Source: Eubacteriales bacterium mix99 | GTDB taxonomy: Bacteria > Bacillota > Clostridia > Caldicoprobacterales > DTU083 | Assembly (NCBI GenBank): GCA_038396605.1 | Contig: CP121690.1 | Span: 900,500-964,499 of the forward strand | Length of the DNA stretch: 64,000 nucleotides | Reading direction: 5' to 3' | Shown: piece by piece, positions 23,585 through 33,509 of the stretch | How positions within the stretch are numbered: position 1 is the stretch's first letter | Layout: each line of letters begins with the position of its first letter | The notes under the pieces: generated by a model | Databases searched by the model: none | The model's input: the letters and a program-made list of their open reading frames with translations, nothing else | Told to the model about the DNA's origin: nothing | Made by a program: the position numbers and the translations under genes

Positions 23585-25291
23585 ATGAAAACGAAACGGA
23601 TCAAGCGATTTGGCACCGGTATCCTGGTTTGCATCTTCGTGCTGGGCCTGGTCGCCTGCGGCAGCCCGTCCTCCAATACCGGCACACCGGACCGTACCAA
23701 AGCACCTTCCGGTGATGCCGGCAAAAAACCGGCTGGCTCCGGGGATCCCCTGAATATCATGGTGGAAGTGGAAGTATCCAGCCTGGATCCGCAGGTTGCC
23801 ACGGATGGCACCAGCTTTGAAGTCATTGCCGATTTTACCGACGGTCTGATGCAGATGGATCCGGACGGCAAAGCGGTCAACGCCATTGCCGAGTCCCATG
23901 AAGTCAGCGAGGACGGCCTCACCTATACCTTTCATTTGCGAAAGGATGCCAAGTGGAGCAATGGAGATCCGGTTACCGCCGATGACTTTGTATTCGGCTG
24001 GCAGCGTGCCGTGGATCCGGACACCACTTCCGAATATTCCTATATGCTCAGTGACATCGGGCAGGTTAAAAACGCCGCTGACATTATTGCCGGCAAGAAG
24101 CCTGTTACCGATCTGGGCATTACCGCCGTGGATGAAAACACCCTGAAGGTGGAGCTGAACGTTCCGGTCTCCTATTTCCTGAGCCTGATGTACTTCCCCA
24201 CGTTCTATCCGGTGAACCGTTCCTTCTATGAAGGCCTGAAAAAAGACACCTTCGGGACGTCTCCCGAGACCATACTCAGCAACGGCGCATTTAAACCGGA
24301 CAGTTATGAACCGGCCGCCTTGTCCTTTGATCTGGTAAAGAATCCGGACTACTATGATGCGGATAAGATCAGCTTAAGCGGTCTCAGCTATCAGGTGATC
24401 AAGGACAGCCAGCAGGCCTTCATGAGCTATCAGAACGGCGATCTGGACATTGTAAAGCTCAGCGGCGACCAGGTGGATCAGGTAAAAGATGATCCCGAGC
24501 TGAATGTGGAGGGCGCCGGATATATGTGGTATCTCACCATGAACAGCCATGAAATCCCTGCACTCAATAATGTCAACATGCGGCTTGCCCTGACCAACGC
24601 CATAGATCGGGCATCCATCGTGGAAGATGTGGTAAAGGACGGATCCGTAGCCACCTATACCGCTGTTCCCCCGCAGTTTGCCACCGGCCCGGACGGCAGC
24701 GACTTCAGCGCCGATCAGGACAAATTCCATGATGTATGCGCCGACGACCCGGACAAAGCTGTGGAGTTCTATGAAAAAGCCAAACAGGAGCTGGGTCAGG
24801 ACTCCTTTCATTTCGAGCTGCTTCTGGAGGATCAGACGGAGACACAGAACGTTGCCGCCGTACTGAAGGAGCAGATTGAAAGCGCTTTGCCGGGCGTCAC
24901 CATTGATTTGAAAGTGGAGCCCAAGAAGCAAAGAGTTGAAGACGTCCAGAACGGCAGGTATGAGGTCTGCCTCACCCGCTGGGGCCCGGACTACGCTGAT
25001 CCGATGACGTATCTGAGCATGTGGGTCACCGATAATCTGAACAACTACGGATTTTGGAGCAATGCCGGTTATGACGCCATCATTGCCGACTGCACCACCG
25101 GCGCTCATATCAATGATCCGGAAGCTCGCTGGAATGCCATGTACGACGCCGAAAAGATTGTAATGGACGAAGCTGTCATCGCACCGGTCTATACCAAAGC
25201 AGACGCCAATATGATCAAATCCGGGGTCTCCGGGATTGATTTTCACCCTGTGGCACTCAACCGTGTGTTCAAAAATGCAAAGAAGAATTAA
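23585..25291 (+). CDS. oppA: Oligopeptide-binding lipoprotein OppA
   Basis: 568 residues from the ATG at 23585, which has GAGAGGAG upstream; a longer in-frame reading is A/T-rich leader. Residues 1-23 are a lipoprotein signal with lipobox LGLVAC. The mature SBP-5 fold shows SSLDPQVATDGTSFEV, LTYTFHLRKDAKWSNGDPVTADDFVFGWQRA (family signature, residues about 117-147) and the C-terminal RWGPDYADPMTYLSMW. Captures short peptides for OppBCDF. Separated from oppB by a hairpin that may lower downstream expression. Confidence 0.95.
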   Translation: MKTKRIKRFGTGILVCIFVLGLVACGSPSSNTGTPDRTKAPSGDAGKKPAGSGDPLNIMVEVEVSSLDPQVATDGTSFEVIADFTDGLMQMDPDGKAVNAIAESHEVSEDGLTYTFHLRKDAKWSNGDPVTADDFVFGWQRAVDPDTTSEYSYMLSDIGQVKNAADIIAGKKPVTDLGITAVDENTLKVELNVPVSYFLSLMYFPTFYPVNRSFYEGLKKDTFGTSPETILSNGAFKPDSYEPAALSFDLVKNPDYYDADKISLSGLSYQVIKDSQQAFMSYQNGDLDIVKLSGDQVDQVKDDPELNVEGAGYMWYLTMNSHEIPALNNVNMRLALTNAIDRASIVEDVVKDGSVATYTAVPPQFATGPDGSDFSADQDKFHDVCADDPDKAVEFYEKAKQELGQDSFHFELLLEDQTETQNVAAVLKEQIESALPGVTIDLKVEPKKQRVEDVQNGRYEVCLTRWGPDYADPMTYLSMWVTDNLNNYGFWSNAGYDAIIADCTTGAHINDPEARWNAMYDAEKIVMDEAVIAPVYTKADANMIKSGVSGIDFHPVALNRVFKNAKKN

Positions 25292-25318
25292 AGACAGGCT
25301 TTGACCCCTGAAAACGGT

Positions 25319-25356
25319 GCAGCGGCTTTGATTGCTCAAGGTCGCTGCGCTTTTTT
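25319..25356 (+). terminator. Attenuating terminator between oppA and oppB
   Basis: GCAGCG (25319-25324) pairs with CGCTGC (25343-25348), followed by GCTTTTTT. It lies within a 92-bp gap of one operon, so partial readthrough would give more binding protein than permease. Confidence 0.7.
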
Positions 25357-25383
25357 AGAATAAAAAATGGAAAGAGGGAGCAC

Positions 25384-26415
25384 ATGAAACGCTATATCTT
25401 AAGGCGGATCCTGATCTCAGTGTTCACCCTGCTGGCCATCACCCTGGTGCTGTTTGCCATGCTGCAGTTCATGCCGGGCTCGCCGTTCAACGATGAAAAG
25501 CTCAGTGATGACCAGCGCGCCCAGCTAAACGCCAAGTACGGACTGGATCAGCCGCTGTATGTGCAGTTCGGCCGATACGTAGCCAATCTGGCACGAGGAG
25601 ATTTCGGAGTAAGCTATAACATCAGCAAAAATACCCCCATTCGCCAGCTTATTCAAACCCGTCTGCCCATCAGCATCAAGATCGGAGGAATGGCAGTGGG
25701 AATGGGAGCATTGGCGGGACTGCTGCTGGGAATCGCAGCAGCCCTGAACCACAATACCATTCTCGACACCCTGTGTACCATCGTATCTGTGCTGGGCGTA
25801 TCGGTGCCCAGTTATGTATTTGCCTTGGCGCTGAGCTACAGCCTGGGATTCCGGCTCAAATGGCTGCCCATGCTGTACAACGCAAAAATGGCTTTGCCGT
25901 CCAGTCTGATGCCCGGGATTGCCCTGAGCCTGTTTACCCTGGCTTCCATTGCCCGGTTTACCCGGAATGAAATGCTGGAAGTGATGGACAGCGACTACAT
26001 GCTTTTAGCCGAAAGCAAGGGCATCAGCGGCGCTCCGCTGATTCTGCGTCATGCGCTGCGCAATACCCTGATTCCCATCATTACGGTTCTTGCTCCACTG
26101 GTCGTGGACCTAATGACCGGCAGTCTGGTTGTGGAAAAGATTTTTGCCATTCCGGGAATCGGCAGTCTGCTGGTAACAGCGATTCAATCCAATGACTACA
26201 ACGTCATCATCGCACTCAGTTTTATTTACAGCGCCATGTATATCGCCATCATGCTGACAGTGGATATCCTGTACGGAATCATTGATCCCCGCATCCGTCT
26301 GGCAAGGAGCAGCGACGGGGAGGACAGCACCCCTCCGGGCCGCCCCGGCTTTGCATCCCGCTGGGCCCGGGTATGGGGAAAGAAACAAAAGGCGGTGAAC
26401 ATGTATGAATCATGA
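25384..26415 (+). CDS. oppB: Oligopeptide ABC permease OppB
   Basis: 343 residues, six helices. N-terminal MKRYILRRILISVFTLLAIT, PGSPFNDEKLSDDQRAQLNA, and the EAA loop near residue 215 (YMLLAESKGISGAPLILRHA). Ends with an unusual 40-residue polar tail. Overlaps oppC by 11 bp. Forms the membrane channel with OppC. Confidence 0.95.
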   Translation: MKRYILRRILISVFTLLAITLVLFAMLQFMPGSPFNDEKLSDDQRAQLNAKYGLDQPLYVQFGRYVANLARGDFGVSYNISKNTPIRQLIQTRLPISIKIGGMAVGMGALAGLLLGIAAALNHNTILDTLCTIVSVLGVSVPSYVFALALSYSLGFRLKWLPMLYNAKMALPSSLMPGIALSLFTLASIARFTRNEMLEVMDSDYMLLAESKGISGAPLILRHALRNTLIPIITVLAPLVVDLMTGSLVVEKIFAIPGIGSLLVTAIQSNDYNVIIALSFIYSAMYIAIMLTVDILYGIIDPRIRLARSSDGEDSTPPGRPGFASRWARVWGKKQKAVNMYES

Positions 26416-27466
26416 AAATGCAGGAGCTTCCCTGCCCAAAGATTTCACCTTTTTACCGGATGATTTCGAATGGATCGGCGGCGAACCGGAAGCCCATATT
26501 GATTCCGGGTTCTCCAGCAACAGCTACTGGAAGGACGTGCGGCACCGCTTTTTTGCCAACAAGGGAGCGGTCGTGGCATTGGTGTTTATTGTTGTTCTTG
26601 TAGTACTTGCGATCATCGGCCCGGTGATGAATCCGTACAGTTATTCCGAACAGATCCTGACGCAGAAGAATTTTGCCCCGCGAATACCCGGACTGGAGCG
26701 TTGGGGCATCTTCGACGGCAGGGAAACCATGCATACCACCACCGGATCCAAAACCATAAACGGGTATCAGGACAAGAATAAAAACGACGTATATTACTGG
26801 TTTGGCAGCGATACCCTGGGCCGGGATATCTGGACCCGGGTATGGGAAGGCACCCGGGTGTCCCTTGGTATTGCAGTGGTAAGCGCCATCATCAATATGA
26901 CTTTGGGCATGTGCTACGGCCTGATCAGCGGTTACTTCGGAGGCTGGGTGGACAGTGTCATGCAACGTTTTGCCGAGATCAACAACGGCATTCCCCGTCT
27001 GGTGATTGTGACCCTGCTTCTGTTGGTGCTGAAGCCCGGCTTTACCACAATTGTTCTGGCACTGGTGATCACCGAGTGGATCAGCATGAGCCGAATCGCC
27101 CGTGCCGAGATGCTCAAACTGAAGGAACAGGAATTTGTGCTGGCCAGCCGTACGCTGGGAGCAGGCAATTTTGTCATCATCTTCCGGGAGGTTCTGCCCA
27201 ATATCATCGGACAGATCATCACCCAGCTGATGTTCAGCATTCCCACTGCCATCTTTACCGAAGCCTTTTTAAGTTTCGTCGGTCTGGGAATCCCGGTCCC
27301 CCAATGCAGCCTGGGCTCCCTGATCAGCGATGCATTCAACAGCTTTACCACGCACCCCTATCAGATTGTACCGCCCATCATTGTCCTTGCATTGCTGATG
27401 CTCTGCTTCAATATGCTGGCGGATGGACTGCGGGAAGCCTTTGACCCGAAACTCAAGGAAGTGTGA
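26405..27466 (+). CDS. oppC: Oligopeptide ABC permease OppC
   Basis: 353 residues. An N-terminal cytoplasmic region with the OppC-type FxxxRWxxNK-like segment (WKDVRHRFFANKGAVVALVF), a periplasmic-side loop with HTTTGSKTINGYQDKNKNDV, then WFGSDTLGRDIWTRVWEGTR and the EAA loop EFVLASRTLGAGNFVIIFRE. C-terminal ADGLREAFDPKLKEV. Partner of OppB. Confidence 0.95.
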   Translation: MNHENAGASLPKDFTFLPDDFEWIGGEPEAHIDSGFSSNSYWKDVRHRFFANKGAVVALVFIVVLVVLAIIGPVMNPYSYSEQILTQKNFAPRIPGLERWGIFDGRETMHTTTGSKTINGYQDKNKNDVYYWFGSDTLGRDIWTRVWEGTRVSLGIAVVSAIINMTLGMCYGLISGYFGGWVDSVMQRFAEINNGIPRLVIVTLLLLVLKPGFTTIVLALVITEWISMSRIARAEMLKLKEQEFVLASRTLGAGNFVIIFREVLPNIIGQIITQLMFSIPTAIFTEAFLSFVGLGIPVPQCSLGSLISDAFNSFTTHPYQIVPPIIVLALLMLCFNMLADGLREAFDPKLKEV

Positions 27467-27477
27467 GGTGATAGGAA

Positions 27478-28572
27478 ATGAATCAGAAAATCAGAAAAAA
27501 GGCGATGGAAATCCGCAACCTTACGATTACCTTCCGTACAGCGGCAGGCCCGGTACATGCCATCCGCGGTGTGGATATTGATCTGTACCGCGGGGAAACC
27601 CTGGCGATCGTAGGAGAAAGCGGCAGCGGCAAATCCGTTACCATGAAAGCTGCCATGGGAATTCTCGATAAAAACAGCAAGGTGGAGCAAGGGACCATAC
27701 GATATACCTGCCTGCAGGATGACGGCACCCCCCACACCGTGGATATCCTGAAAATGAAAAAACGGGAACTGCGCCGCAGCATCAACGGCAAACACATTGC
27801 CATGATCTTTCAGGATCCCATGACCAGTCTGGATCCCACGATGCCCATCGGAAAGCAGGTTATGGAAGGCATGCTGTGGCACCATCTGGCTACCAAGGAG
27901 GAAGCCTGGGACAGGGCAACCCGCCTGCTGGACGAAGTAGGCATTCCGGAGCCGGAGAAACGCATGAAGAACTATCCCCATCAGCTCTCCGGAGGTATGC
28001 GGCAAAGGGTTGTCATCGCCATTGCCCTTTCCTGCAATCCTGATCTGCTGATCTGCGATGAACCCACCACTGCTCTGGATGTCACCATCCAGGCCAAAAT
28101 ACTGGAAATGATCCGGCGCATTCAAAAACAACGCGGCATCAGTGTGATCTATATCACCCATGACCTGGGCGTGGTGGCTAAAGTGGCGGACTTTGTGAAT
28201 GTAATGTACGCCGGCAGGATTGTGGAGAAAGGTACTGTGGGGGAAATCTTCTACGACCCCCGCCATCCCTATACCTGGGGCCTGCTCAGTGCCATGCCGG
28301 ATCTCACCACTACGGACGACCGGCTTTACACCATCCCCGGCTCCCCGCCCAATCTGCTGCATTCCGTCACGGGTGATGCCTTTGCTCCCCGCAATCCCTA
28401 TGCGCTCAAAATCGACCGACGGGCAGAGCCTCCCATGTTCCGGATTACCGATACCCACTACGCCGCCACCTGGCTGCTGGATCCGCGGGCTCCTCATGAG
28501 GAAATGCCGGAAGGGCTGAGCCGGCGTATCCGGCAAATGGAGAAAGGAGAAATCAAACATGCGGCAAGATGA
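27478..28572 (+). CDS. oppD: Oligopeptide ABC ATPase OppD
   Basis: 364 residues. Walker [10 protein letters not shown] near residue 44, Q-loop [13 protein letters not shown], signature LSGGMRQR, Walker [14 protein letters not shown]-loop ITHD, and the C-terminal oligopeptide-transporter domain ([13 protein letters not shown]). It has a 25-residue insert before the Q-loop ([18 protein letters not shown] region) seen in OppD-type proteins. Overlaps oppF by 14 bp. Confidence 0.96.
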   Translation: MNQKIRKKAMEIRNLTITFRTAAGPVHAIRGVDIDLYRGETLAIVGESGSGKSVTMKAAMGILDKNSKVEQGTIRYTCLQDDGTPHTVDILKMKKRELRRSINGKHIAMIFQDPMTSLDPTMPIGKQVMEGMLWHHLATKEEAWDRATRLLDEVGIPEPEKRMKNYPHQLSGGMRQRVVIAIALSCNPDLLICDEPTTALDVTIQAKILEMIRRIQKQRGISVIYITHDLGVVAKVADFVNVMYAGRIVEKGTVGEIFYDPRHPYTWGLLSAMPDLTTTDDRLYTIPGSPPNLLHSVTGDAFAPRNPYALKIDRRAEPPMFRITDTHYAATWLLDPRAPHEEMPEGLSRRIRQMEKGEIKHAAR

Positions 28573-29506
28573 ACCATTACTGAAAGTAAAGGGACTGAAA
28601 CAATATTTTCAGGTGAACGGACGATATACCGTGCACGCAGTGGATGGGGTGGATTTTGTCATCTACCCCGGTGAGACCTACGGCCTGGTAGGAGAATCCG
28701 GCAGCGGCAAAAGCACCATCGGCCGCAGTTTGATCCGGCTGTACAACCCCACCGCCGGTCACATTGATTTCGACGGGATGGACATCTCCGGTAAAATGGA
28801 CCGGACAACCGAAAGGCGTCTGCGCACCGAAATGCAGATGATTTTTCAGGATCCCATGGCCTGCCTGAACCCCCGCAAAAAGGTGGGAGAGATCATTGCC
28901 CAGGGACTGGATATCCACCATTTATACCACACCCGGACAGATCGGAAGAAAAAAGTGGCATCCATGCTGAAAAAGGTAGGCCTCGATCCGGAGCACGCCG
29001 ACCGCTATCCCCATCAGTTCAGCGGCGGACAGCGCCAGCGCGTAGGCATTGCACGGGCATTGATCATGAATCCGAAACTGGTCATCGCCGATGAGTGCAT
29101 CAGCGCACTGGATGTATCCATTCAGGCGCAGGTGGTGAATCTGATGAAGGATCTGCAGGCGCAGACCGGTACCACTTATCTGTTTATCGCCCATGACCTG
29201 TCCATGGTCAAATATATCTCAGACCGGATCGGCGTCCTTCACCTGGGACATCTGGTGGAAACCGGCACAAAGGATGAAATTTTTGAAAACCCGGTTCACC
29301 CCTACACCCGAAGCCTGCTCAGCGCCATCCCCCGGCCCGATCCAAGGGTGGAAAAGGAACGGGTGGCCCAAAGCTATGATTATCAGGCAGAAGGAGTGGA
29401 CTATCGAAAAGGCACCCGGCATCATCTGGGAGGACACCATTATGTACTGGCTACCCCAGCGGAACTGGACAAGTGGACGGATACAGCGGCTCAGTGTGCA
29501 CTGTAA
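28559..29506 (+). CDS. oppF: Oligopeptide ABC ATPase OppF
   Basis: 315 residues. Walker [14 protein letters not shown]-loop MIFQDPMACLNPRKKV, signature FSGGQRQRVGIARAL, Walker B LVIADECISALD, H-loop IAHDLSMVKYI, C-terminal HPYTRSLLSAIPRPDP. The Walker B is followed by Cys (ECISALD) as in many OppF proteins. Last gene of the operon; a strong terminator follows. Confidence 0.96.
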   Translation: MRQDEPLLKVKGLKQYFQVNGRYTVHAVDGVDFVIYPGETYGLVGESGSGKSTIGRSLIRLYNPTAGHIDFDGMDISGKMDRTTERRLRTEMQMIFQDPMACLNPRKKVGEIIAQGLDIHHLYHTRTDRKKKVASMLKKVGLDPEHADRYPHQFSGGQRQRVGIARALIMNPKLVIADECISALDVSIQAQVVNLMKDLQAQTGTTYLFIAHDLSMVKYISDRIGVLHLGHLVETGTKDEIFENPVHPYTRSLLSAIPRPDPRVEKERVAQSYDYQAEGVDYRKGTRHHLGGHHYVLATPAELDKWTDTAAQCAL

Positions 29507-29582
29507 AAGAATGGGGTAGCCGACAATGGATAATGAAAAGGATAATCATACTGCAGCTTTTCCGAAAATGAGGCGAATTATC

Positions 29583-29632
29583 AACGAAGGCGACAGGCCC
29601 GTTTCTACAGAACCTGTCGCCTTCGTTTTATA
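29583..29632 (+). terminator. Terminator of the opp operon
   Basis: AACGAAGGCGACAGG (29583-29597) pairs perfectly with CCTGTCGCCTTCGTT (29613-29627), followed by TTTATAT. The A-rich 5' flank is weak, so it mainly works in the forward direction. Confidence 0.9.
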
Positions 29633-29680
29633 TGATATTTCTCACTCCCAAGTCCTGCGGCAATACTATACCTTACATAA

Positions 29681-30553
29681 TTATCCTTTCACGGATCCCG
29701 AAGTGATCCCTTCCACGTAAAAACGCTGCATAAAGATAAACACCAGTGTGATGGGGATTGCAATCAGGACGCATCCGGCAGTAAATGCAACGAACAGAGA
29801 GTTCGCCGTGTTTTTGGTCATCATTGTGTAAAGACCGATTGCCACGGTATATTTTTCGACTTTGTCGCCGAGAATGACCTTGGCAAACAGAAAATCCATC
29901 CAGGGCCCCATAAAAGCCATCAACGCAGTGTATACAATAATCGGTTTGGACAGGGGAAGCGTGATTTTTGTGAACACATCCCATTTGTTTGCCCCATCGA
30001 TCATGGCGGATTCGTCCAGTTCCATCGGTATCGTATCAAAAAACCCCTTGGCAATATAAAATCCCAATGCCGCACCTGAGGCATACACAAGAATCAAAGC
30101 CAAAAGGCTTTCCGTAAGGTTCAGGGCTTTCAAAATATAATAAATGGCAATCATGCTCATAAAGCCGGGGAACATGTTTAAAACCAGTGCCGTTTTCAAA
30201 AAAGGCTTCCGGAATTTAAACCGTAAACGCGAAAGGGAATAAGCCATTCCTATGGTAATGAATGTAGAAAGAACACAACTGATCGCAGCGACAAACAAGG
30301 TATTCCAGAACCAGCGGACAAACGGATAATTTCCCGAGGTATTGAACAACAGCGTTTTATAGTTATCCAGGACAAATGTCTTCGGGATAATATAAGGAAC
30401 AAACGCACCGCCTTCTCCCCGGAAGCTGGTCAGCACAATCCAGAAGATCGGAAACAGCCATAGGACAGACAGGACGATCAGGACAATATAAGCAATCGGC
30501 AGTCCGACTTTGTACTCTCTTTGAATGTTGTGCATTTTTTTATTTCTCGCCAT
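29681..30553 (-). CDS. malG: Maltodextrin ABC permease MalG type
   Basis: 290 residues, six helices. Seen: VLWLFPIFWIVLTSFRGEGG, GMAYSLSRLRFKFRKPF, the EAA loop MELDESAMIDGANKWDVFTK, and the C-terminal KG tail (FYVEGITSGSVKG). AGGAGG precedes the start; 3-bp gap from malF. Forms the channel for maltose/maltodextrin with MalF; assignment follows from the neighbouring binding protein and two GH13 enzymes. Confidence 0.92.
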   Translation of the reverse strand: MARNKKMHNIQREYKVGLPIAYIVLIVLSVLWLFPIFWIVLTSFRGEGGAFVPYIIPKTFVLDNYKTLLFNTSGNYPFVRWFWNTLFVAAISCVLSTFITIGMAYSLSRLRFKFRKPFLKTALVLNMFPGFMSMIAIYYILKALNLTESLLALILVYASGAALGFYIAKGFFDTIPMELDESAMIDGANKWDVFTKITLPLSKPIIVYTALMAFMGPWMDFLFAKVILGDKVEKYTVAIGLYTMMTKNTANSLFVAFTAGCVLIAIPITLVFIFMQRFYVEGITSGSVKG

Positions 30554-30556
30554 TCC

Positions 30557-31906
30557 TTACGCCTCCTTAAACGAGTTTGTTCTGGTATAAGCCATCAAAC
30601 TGAAGACTGCGGACAGGATAAAGATCAGAATGCCTATCACCGAAGCCAGATTGTAGTCGAGGGTATTGACAGTCAGGCTATACAGCCAGGTAACCAGAAG
30701 ATCTGTGGACCCGGCGCCGTAGAAATTGGAATTTGTGGGGCCGCCGCCTGTCAGCAGGAAAATGACATTGAAATTATTGATGTTTCCCACAAACTGCTGG
30801 ATCAGGGAAGGCATCATCACAAACAGTATCTGCGGGAAAGTAATGTGTCGGAAAACCTGCACGGCATTGGCACCATCGATCCTTGCCGCTTCCATCTGAT
30901 CCTGTGGCAGGTTTTGAAGAATCCCTGTGGAAACCAGCATGGTAGCAGGAATTCCAATCCACATATTGACCAGAATGACTGTGACCCTGGCCAACATTGG
31001 ATCGGTTAAAAACGGAATTGGCTTATCAATCCATCCCCAATTGATCATCAGAGTATTCAACGGCCCGGAGCTGTTCAGCAGGTTGCGCATAATCAAAAGA
31101 GAAACAAACTGCGGTACGGCCATGGTGACGACAAAAATCGTTCGCCACATGGGCTTGAATCTCACCCCTTTGGTATTAATCAGCAAGGCCAATAAAATAC
31201 CAAAAAAGAAGCAGGTAACCGTTGCCAAAACAGCCCATATCAACGTCCAACCCAAAACAGGGAAAAATGTCCCGGACATCTTTCCGGTCAGGATATTCCC
31301 GAAATTTCGGAAACCCACCCAGCCAAACAGATTTTTGGGCGGCAGATGATTGTGATCGTAATTGGTAAAGGCTATGGAAATCATGTACAGCAAAGGGAGT
31401 ATCGTAAAAAACAGAATACCCAGCAGTGGAACTGTCATCAGCGTTACATGGAAACGTTCGTCCAGCAGACTCCTTACATCTTTCCTCATGCCGGGCAAGG
31501 GTTTCCCTGCAGCTTTCAATTCATATAAATGACGGGCACTTCTTAAATTTACAATATACAAATAAACAAATAAGATGCAAACCAAAATGGCAACAATGGC
31601 GAACAGGAGCAGAAGCATCGAATTGTCGCCTTTCTGAAGTACCCGGATTCCAAGCTTTTTGTTATAAACAAGCCCCTGTGCCCTGATCCCCAAAGTTGAC
31701 AGCATCCCCAGGCTATGCAGGCCGCTACGAAACAGCCAATAGAAAAAGCCGGCCTCCGAAACGAGAAAAATCAATCCTTTGAGAATCTGTCTGTTTGCAA
31801 AGTTTGCAGCTCCCATGATGACAAAAGAAAGCTTTGTTGCAATATCACCTTTTTGAAACAAATCAAGGAAGGACATGGATGGCTGGTTTTCCTTATTTTT
31901 CAACAT
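30557..31906 (-). CDS. malF: Maltodextrin ABC permease MalF type
   Basis: About 449 residues. An N-terminal extension with three hydrophobic spans (for example GLIFLVSEAGFFYWLF and a region around residue 110) precedes the transport core, as in Gram-positive MalC/MalF. The EAA loop is MEAARIDGANAVQVFRHI, followed by GGGPTNSNFYGAGSTD. The ATG at 31906 is preferred; a GTG four codons upstream is possible. Separated from malE by a hairpin. Confidence 0.91.
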   Translation of the reverse strand: MLKNKENQPSMSFLDLFQKGDIATKLSFVIMGAANFANRQILKGLIFLVSEAGFFYWLFRSGLHSLGMLSTLGIRAQGLVYNKKLGIRVLQKGDNSMLLLLFAIVAILVCILFVYLYIVNLRSARHLYELKAAGKPLPGMRKDVRSLLDERFHVTLMTVPLLGILFFTILPLLYMISIAFTNYDHNHLPPKNLFGWVGFRNFGNILTGKMSGTFFPVLGWTLIWAVLATVTCFFFGILLALLINTKGVRFKPMWRTIFVVTMAVPQFVSLLIMRNLLNSSGPLNTLMINWGWIDKPIPFLTDPMLARVTVILVNMWIGIPATMLVSTGILQNLPQDQMEAARIDGANAVQVFRHITFPQILFVMMPSLIQQFVGNINNFNVIFLLTGGGPTNSNFYGAGSTDLLVTWLYSLTVNTLDYNLASVIGILIFILSAVFSLMAYTRTNSFKEA

Positions 31907-31943
31907 GTACGTTCCCACTCACTTTCTTTACCGGATAAAGAAG

Positions 31944-31997
31944 AGGGACAGAAATTCCAGCAACCCCCCTTGTTGATGACTGCTCCCTTCTGTCCCT
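31944..31997 (-). repeat. malE-malF intergenic hairpin
   Basis: AGGGACAGAA and TTCTGTCCCT form a 10-bp perfect stem around a 34-base loop, between malE and malF. A comparable hairpin in enterobacteria stabilises the malE part of the transcript; the same role here is inference. Confidence 0.65.
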
Positions 31998-32028
31998 GCA
32001 GTAAAAGCAAACTTCTTCCTTTTCCGCT

Positions 32029-33303
32029 TTATTCTTCGCTTTTCCTGGCAGTATCCGCCACTAAACTGTCCAGCTTGCTCTGATAGTCTGCTTCTTTGAT
32101 AATTCCCTTATATGTGTCGTTGATGACAGCATCCATTGGCGGCCAGAAGGAAACAATTTCCGGTATCTTCGGCATAACGACATCGATTTGGGACATTTCG
32201 GTGATCGCTTTGGCTACATCATCCGCAATAACTTTCTCACTTTCCTGCGCTTTGTTATTGCAGGGAACAATTCCCTGCTTCTCAAATATTGTTAACTGAG
32301 AATCTTCATTGGAAATATAATTGGCCAGCACCATAGCTGCCAACGGCGACTTCGTCTGCTGATTGACGCCAAATACTTTTACACCCAGAAAAGCTTTCAT
32401 TGGCACCTCTCCATCGCCAAAGTCCACGGTTGGGTAGACCGCAACCCCCATATTGTCGCCCAAAGCCTTTTTGACATCATTTTTGGACCAGGGACCGGAC
32501 AGGAAAGCATCAATTTTTCCGGATTCCAGATCAGATAATGCGGATTCATTGGCCTGGAGAACATTGGGATTATCCTTTTGCGCTGCAATCCATTTCAGGA
32601 CCTGAATGCCCTTTTCATTGTTGAAGTCCGTTCCATTTGGATCTTCACCGCTGTCGCCGTATAATTTCAGGCCGTTGCTCATAAACAAGGGGGCAAAGAT
32701 ATAATTGGCGCCCGCTTCGGCAAAATTTGATCCAATCTTGCCTTTTTCCGTTAATGTATTCCAGGACTTTACATCGTCTTCGGACAGTTTCGCTTTATTA
32801 TAGTAAAGAACCTGGGATTCGATCCCATATGGATAACCGTAAATTTCGTTATTCCAGGTGACTCCCTGAACCGAGGCTTCCACGTTATCGGCCTTGATCC
32901 CTTCTGCATCCTTGTCGATGGGATAAAGCAAACCGGCTTCCGCCATCTGCCCGATTTGATCATGGGGGACCATAAAGACATCTGCTGCTGCACCGGGATC
33001 TTTCGATACATCCTTCAATGCATCAGGAGAGCTTCCGGCAGAAACCGTCACCTTCACGTCCGGATAATCCTTTGTAAAGCCTGAGACGACTTCCTTATAG
33101 TCATTTACATAGTTGGTATCCACCCATAACTTGATGGAGCCTTCCACCTTTGGCTCCTCTGCCTGCTCTGCATCAGAGGCATTTTCTTTCGAAGTGTCGG
33201 TTTCCTCCGGATTCGACTTTTTACTGACGCACCCTGACAGCATGAATGCAAATACACTCAAAACCAAAGCAGCTGCAAAATACCTTTTCCATTTTGATTT
33301 CAC
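32029..33303 (-). CDS. malE: Maltose/maltodextrin-binding lipoprotein MalE type
   Basis: 424 residues, GTG start with GGGGAGG upstream. Signal with lipobox FMLSGC, Cys25 as lipid site, then an acidic Ser/Glu linker. The SBP-1 fold shows GSIKLWVDTNYVNDYKEVVS, KDPGAAADVFMVPHDQIGQM, YGYPYGIESQVLYYNK, DAFLSGPWSKNDVKKAL and FWPPMDAV, all maltodextrin-binding hallmarks. First gene of malEFG and divergent from the first GH13 gene. Confidence 0.94.
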   Translation of the reverse strand: MKSKWKRYFAAALVLSVFAFMLSGCVSKKSNPEETDTSKENASDAEQAEEPKVEGSIKLWVDTNYVNDYKEVVSGFTKDYPDVKVTVSAGSSPDALKDVSKDPGAAADVFMVPHDQIGQMAEAGLLYPIDKDAEGIKADNVEASVQGVTWNNEIYGYPYGIESQVLYYNKAKLSEDDVKSWNTLTEKGKIGSNFAEAGANYIFAPLFMSNGLKLYGDSGEDPNGTDFNNEKGIQVLKWIAAQKDNPNVLQANESALSDLESGKIDAFLSGPWSKNDVKKALGDNMGVAVYPTVDFGDGEVPMKAFLGVKVFGVNQQTKSPLAAMVLANYISNEDSQLTIFEKQGIVPCNNKAQESEKVIADDVAKAITEMSQIDVVMPKIPEIVSFWPPMDAVINDTYKGIIKEADYQSKLDSLVADTARKSEE

Positions 33304-33347
33304 GGTTTGTACCTCCCCAATAAATTAATAAATTTGGTGTCATAAGT

Positions 33348-33376
33348 ATTATGCAACCGATTGCAAAAAAAGTCAA
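33348..33376 (-). promoter_or_regulatory. malEFG promoter with embedded LacI-type operator
   Basis: Reverse strand -35 TTGACT (33376-33371), 17-bp spacer, -10 CATAAT (33353-33348). The operator TGCAACCGATTGCA (33352-33365) fills the spacer and -10; the same 14 bp occurs before the repressor gene at 39649-39662. Confidence 0.88.
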
Positions 33377-33439
33377 GCAGAACCATGGAATGTTTCCACA
33401 ATATCCATCCAACTTTTTATAACATCGCATATTTGACTA

Positions 33440-33477
33440 TGAAAACGCTTGCATCAACTTTTCTTTTGTGTGATAAT
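33440..33477 (+). promoter_or_regulatory. cre site and promoter for the first GH13 gene
   Basis: TGAAAACGCTTGCA (33440-33453) fits the CcpA catabolite-response consensus at every position. It overlaps a -35 TTGCAT (33449-33454); after 17 bp comes -10 GATAAT (33472-33477). Glucose repression by CcpA is therefore predicted. Confidence 0.8.
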
Positions 33478-33509
33478 AGAAAATAAAGTAACATAAAAGG
33501 AGATCTGTT

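Noticed and set aside
29526-29720. Short frame after oppF
   Set aside because: It reads straight through the opp terminator stem and has no good ribosome site.
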